Assembly: GCF_034366625.1 (NCBI RefSeq)
Contig: NZ_JAXMIH010000014.1
Coordinates: forward strand, 248,001-312,000
DNA from: Prosthecobacter sp.
GTDB taxonomy: Bacteria > Verrucomicrobiota > Verrucomicrobiia > Verrucomicrobiales > Verrucomicrobiaceae
Direction: 5' to 3'
Length of the DNA stretch: 64,000 nucleotides
Below, piece after piece: positions 62,518 to 64,000 of the stretch. A model generated the notes under the pieces. It was not told the DNA's origin. It saw only the letters and a program-made list of their open reading frames with translations, and searched no databases. The position numbers and the translations under genes are program-made. Position 1 is the first letter of the stretch. Every line of letters begins with the position of its first letter.

Positions 62518-64000
62518 TCACAGGCCTCCTGGCAAGTCCGCTGCTTGGTGCTTGCGCAACGGTCCGCCGCTCCGCACCTCGGTCAGCTTGCCATCGCGAA
62601 TCACCACGCCGCCGTTCACGATCACATCGCTGAAACCTTCGGCGTAATGATGGGGATCGTTGAAGGTGGAAGGATCGCTGACTTTGGCGGGATCGAAGAT
62701 CACGATGTCGGCAAAGGCCCCCACTTTGAGCTGACCACGATCTTTAAGACGAAAGGTCTGCGCTGGCAGCGAGGTCATGCGCCGCACGGCTTCTTCGATG
62801 GAGAGCAGCTTGAGCTCGCGCACATAACGGCTCAAAACACGGGCGTTGTTTCCATAACTGCGCGGATGTGGCACGTCCTCGCCGAGACGACGCGGACCGC
62901 CGTCGCTGGCGATCATGGTGAGAGGATGCTTCATGAACGTCTGCAAATCCTTCTCGTCCATGCCATGGAAAACCGCGCCGGCACCGCCGCGTGCCTCGAT
63001 GTCGAGAATCAGCTCGATTTGATCTTCGAGCGTATCGGCACCACGCACTATCTTCGCGGCCTCGGGGATTGTTTTGCCATTGAGCGCCGGATCGGTTTTA
63101 AATTTGGCGATCACGGCATAGCCGTAGTCCTTGCGGCCCTGACGCTCGCGGATTTCGGCCATTTTGGCGATGATTTCGGCTTTTTGCTTCGGATCGGCGA
63201 TGCGGGCGAGGTAATCCTCGCGCACGCCTTCCAGCGCGCTGTCAGGAATCAACTGCCGCAGGCCTGTGCTGGAGGCGGTGTAGGCATATTGATCGTGCGT
63301 GATCTTCAATCCCTCGGCACGCGCCTTGTCGAGCACGGCGAGCACCTCGCCGGCCTTGCCCCAAGCGGTGGGGCCGGAGAGCTTGATGTGCGAGACTTCG
63401 CCGCGAATCCCGGCCTCACGCACGACGCGGATGAACTCGTCCAACGCGTCGAAGATCTTCACCGTTTCGTGCCGCATGTGGCTCACATAGATGCCGTCGT
63501 GCGCGGCGGCGACCTTCGCCAGGGCGATGATCTCGTCGGTTTTGGCAAAAGAGCCGGGCACATAGATCAAACCGGTGCTCAGGCCGACCGCGCCGTCTTT
63601 CATCGCTTGATCGACGATGGCTTTCATCGTCATGAGCTGCGCTTCGTCGGGCGCGCGAATGAAAATGCCGCCCATGCCTTCCTTGCGCACGGAATTGTGC
63701 CCGATGAGCGTGGCCACATTCAGCGCCACCTTCGCCTCCGCGATCTCCTGGAAGAACTTCGCCACATCCGTGCGCGAATGGCCGCAATTGCCGGTGATGA
63801 TGGTCGTCACGCCCATGCGCAGGAAATTCTCCGCCACGGGATTCTGGCAGATGTCCTCCGAATGCGTGTGAACGTCGATAAATCCCGGCGCGGCGACCTT
63901 GCCACCCGCGTCGATGACCGAGTCGGCCGTGCCGTCGATTTTTCCGACAGCTACGATTTTCCCGCCCTTCACCGCAATGCTGCCGCTCACCAGGGGTTTG
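62518..64000 (-). CDS. D-aminoacylase-family amidohydrolase, 5' end cut by window
   Basis: At least 490 residues of an amidohydrolase whose start lies beyond the right edge; the first readable part is SGSIAVKGGKIVAVGKIDG, which in this family is preceded by about 20 residues. The metal site is VHTHSED, with TTIITGNCGHSR, the carboxylate segment and the later KLSGPTAWGK and YVSHMRHET. The C-terminal VGAFADIVIFDPAKVSDPSTF is typical of N-acyl-D-amino-acid deacylases. It hydrolyses N-acyl-D-amino acids or cyclic amides, perhaps for recycling wall D-amino acids. A secretion signal cannot be judged. Confidence 0.9.
   Translation of the reverse strand, partial: KPLVSGSIAVKGGKIVAVGKIDGTADSVIDAGGKVAAPGFIDVHTHSEDICQNPVAENFLRMGVTTIITGNCGHSRTDVAKFFQEIAEAKVALNVATLIGHNSVRKEGMGGIFIRAPDEAQLMTMKAIVDQAMKDGAVGLSTGLIYVPGSFAKTDEIIALAKVAAAHDGIYVSHMRHETVKIFDALDEFIRVVREAGIRGEVSHIKLSGPTAWGKAGEVLAVLDKARAEGLKITHDQYAYTASSTGLRQLIPDSALEGVREDYLARIADPKQKAEIIAKMAEIRERQGRKDYGYAVIAKFKTDPALNGKTIPEAAKIVRGADTLEDQIELILDIEARGGAGAVFHGMDEKDLQTFMKHPLTMIASDGGPRRLGEDVPHPRSYGNNARVLSRYVRELKLLSIEEAVRRMTSLPAQTFRLKDRGQLKVGAFADIVIFDPAKVSDPSTFNDPHHYAEGFSDVIVNGGVVIRDGKLTEVRSGGPLRKHQAADLPGGL

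Overview
The window is a GC-rich, gene-dense bacterial chromosome segment most consistent with Verrucomicrobiota (Verrucomicrobiaceae, Prosthecobacter/Verrucomicrobium-like). This assignment is inferred from gene content, since no rRNA is present. It rests on a DUF1552 plus DUF1592/DUF1588/DUF1585 cytochrome pair typical of the PVC superphylum, a secreted FGly sulfatase, several secreted esterases and hydrolases, an alpha-2-macroglobulin/PBP1C pair, a one-anchor (b558-type) sdhCAB operon, and McsA-McsB-ClpC in an organism with Gram-negative envelope genes. I saw no tRNA, rRNA, CRISPR array, prophage or IS element other than one RAYT domesticated transposase.

Layout. 1-4.4 kb: an MFS permease facing trxB, then an L,D-transpeptidase lipoprotein, a rhodanese and CorA. 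4.4-5.5 kb: a REP-associated tyrosine transposase bracketed by two direct copies of a palindromic REPIN-like element. 5.5-8.4 kb: a sulfatase translationally coupled to an overlooked 51-residue membrane microprotein, divergent from a secreted beta-helix protein. 8.4-11.6 kb: a minus-strand cluster uppP, DUF2062, TPR, serine hydrolase. 11.8-15.4 kb: an M23 peptidase, an OmpA-like protein, an AT-richer orphan and a remnant of an Ig-like (He_PIG) domain. 15.4-21.3 kb: an eight-heme cytochrome fused to HEAT/TPR repeats, a bifunctional-nuclease-family protein, a hexapeptide transferase, HU, a BrnT/BrnA-type toxin-antitoxin pair, a glyoxalase-fold protein and an SDR.

21.4-33.1 kb: the 1953-residue alpha-2-macroglobulin coupled to pbpC, then sdhCAB. 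33.1-45.1 kb: a giant secreted Calx-beta/propeller protein, two secreted proteins of unclear role, a YugP-type peptidase, two coupled esterases and a kinase-like gene that appears frameshifted. 45.2-49.3 kb: a monothiol glutaredoxin-like protein, a DUF2959 lipoprotein, a PQQ-type sugar dehydrogenase, a GDSL hydrolase and a YihX-like HAD phosphatase. 49.4-53.6 kb: the arginine-phosphorylation proteolysis module mcsA-mcsB-clpC without ctsR. 53.7-58.8 kb: a CHASE2 protein, a beta-CASP hydrolase, DHFR, a possible small transcript, a metallophosphoesterase and GT9. 58.8-64 kb: DUF1552, DUF1592 and an edge-truncated D-aminoacylase.

Themes are envelope building and defence (LDT, UppP, PBP1C, A2M, M23, OmpA, GT9), polymer scavenging (sulfatase, esterases, beta-helix, DUF1592) and redox metabolism. 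Two cross-cutting signals stand out: many genes are preceded by C/T-rich leaders with no Shine-Dalgarno, and 4-bp ATGA couplings are frequent. No clearly new defence or antiphage system was found. The best leads are the RAYT/REPIN unit, the sulfatase microprotein, the CtsR-less Mcs-ClpC locus with its inverted repeats, the 11-bp periodic repeats ahead of a strong terminator at 56.8-57.0 kb, and the kinase-like locus.
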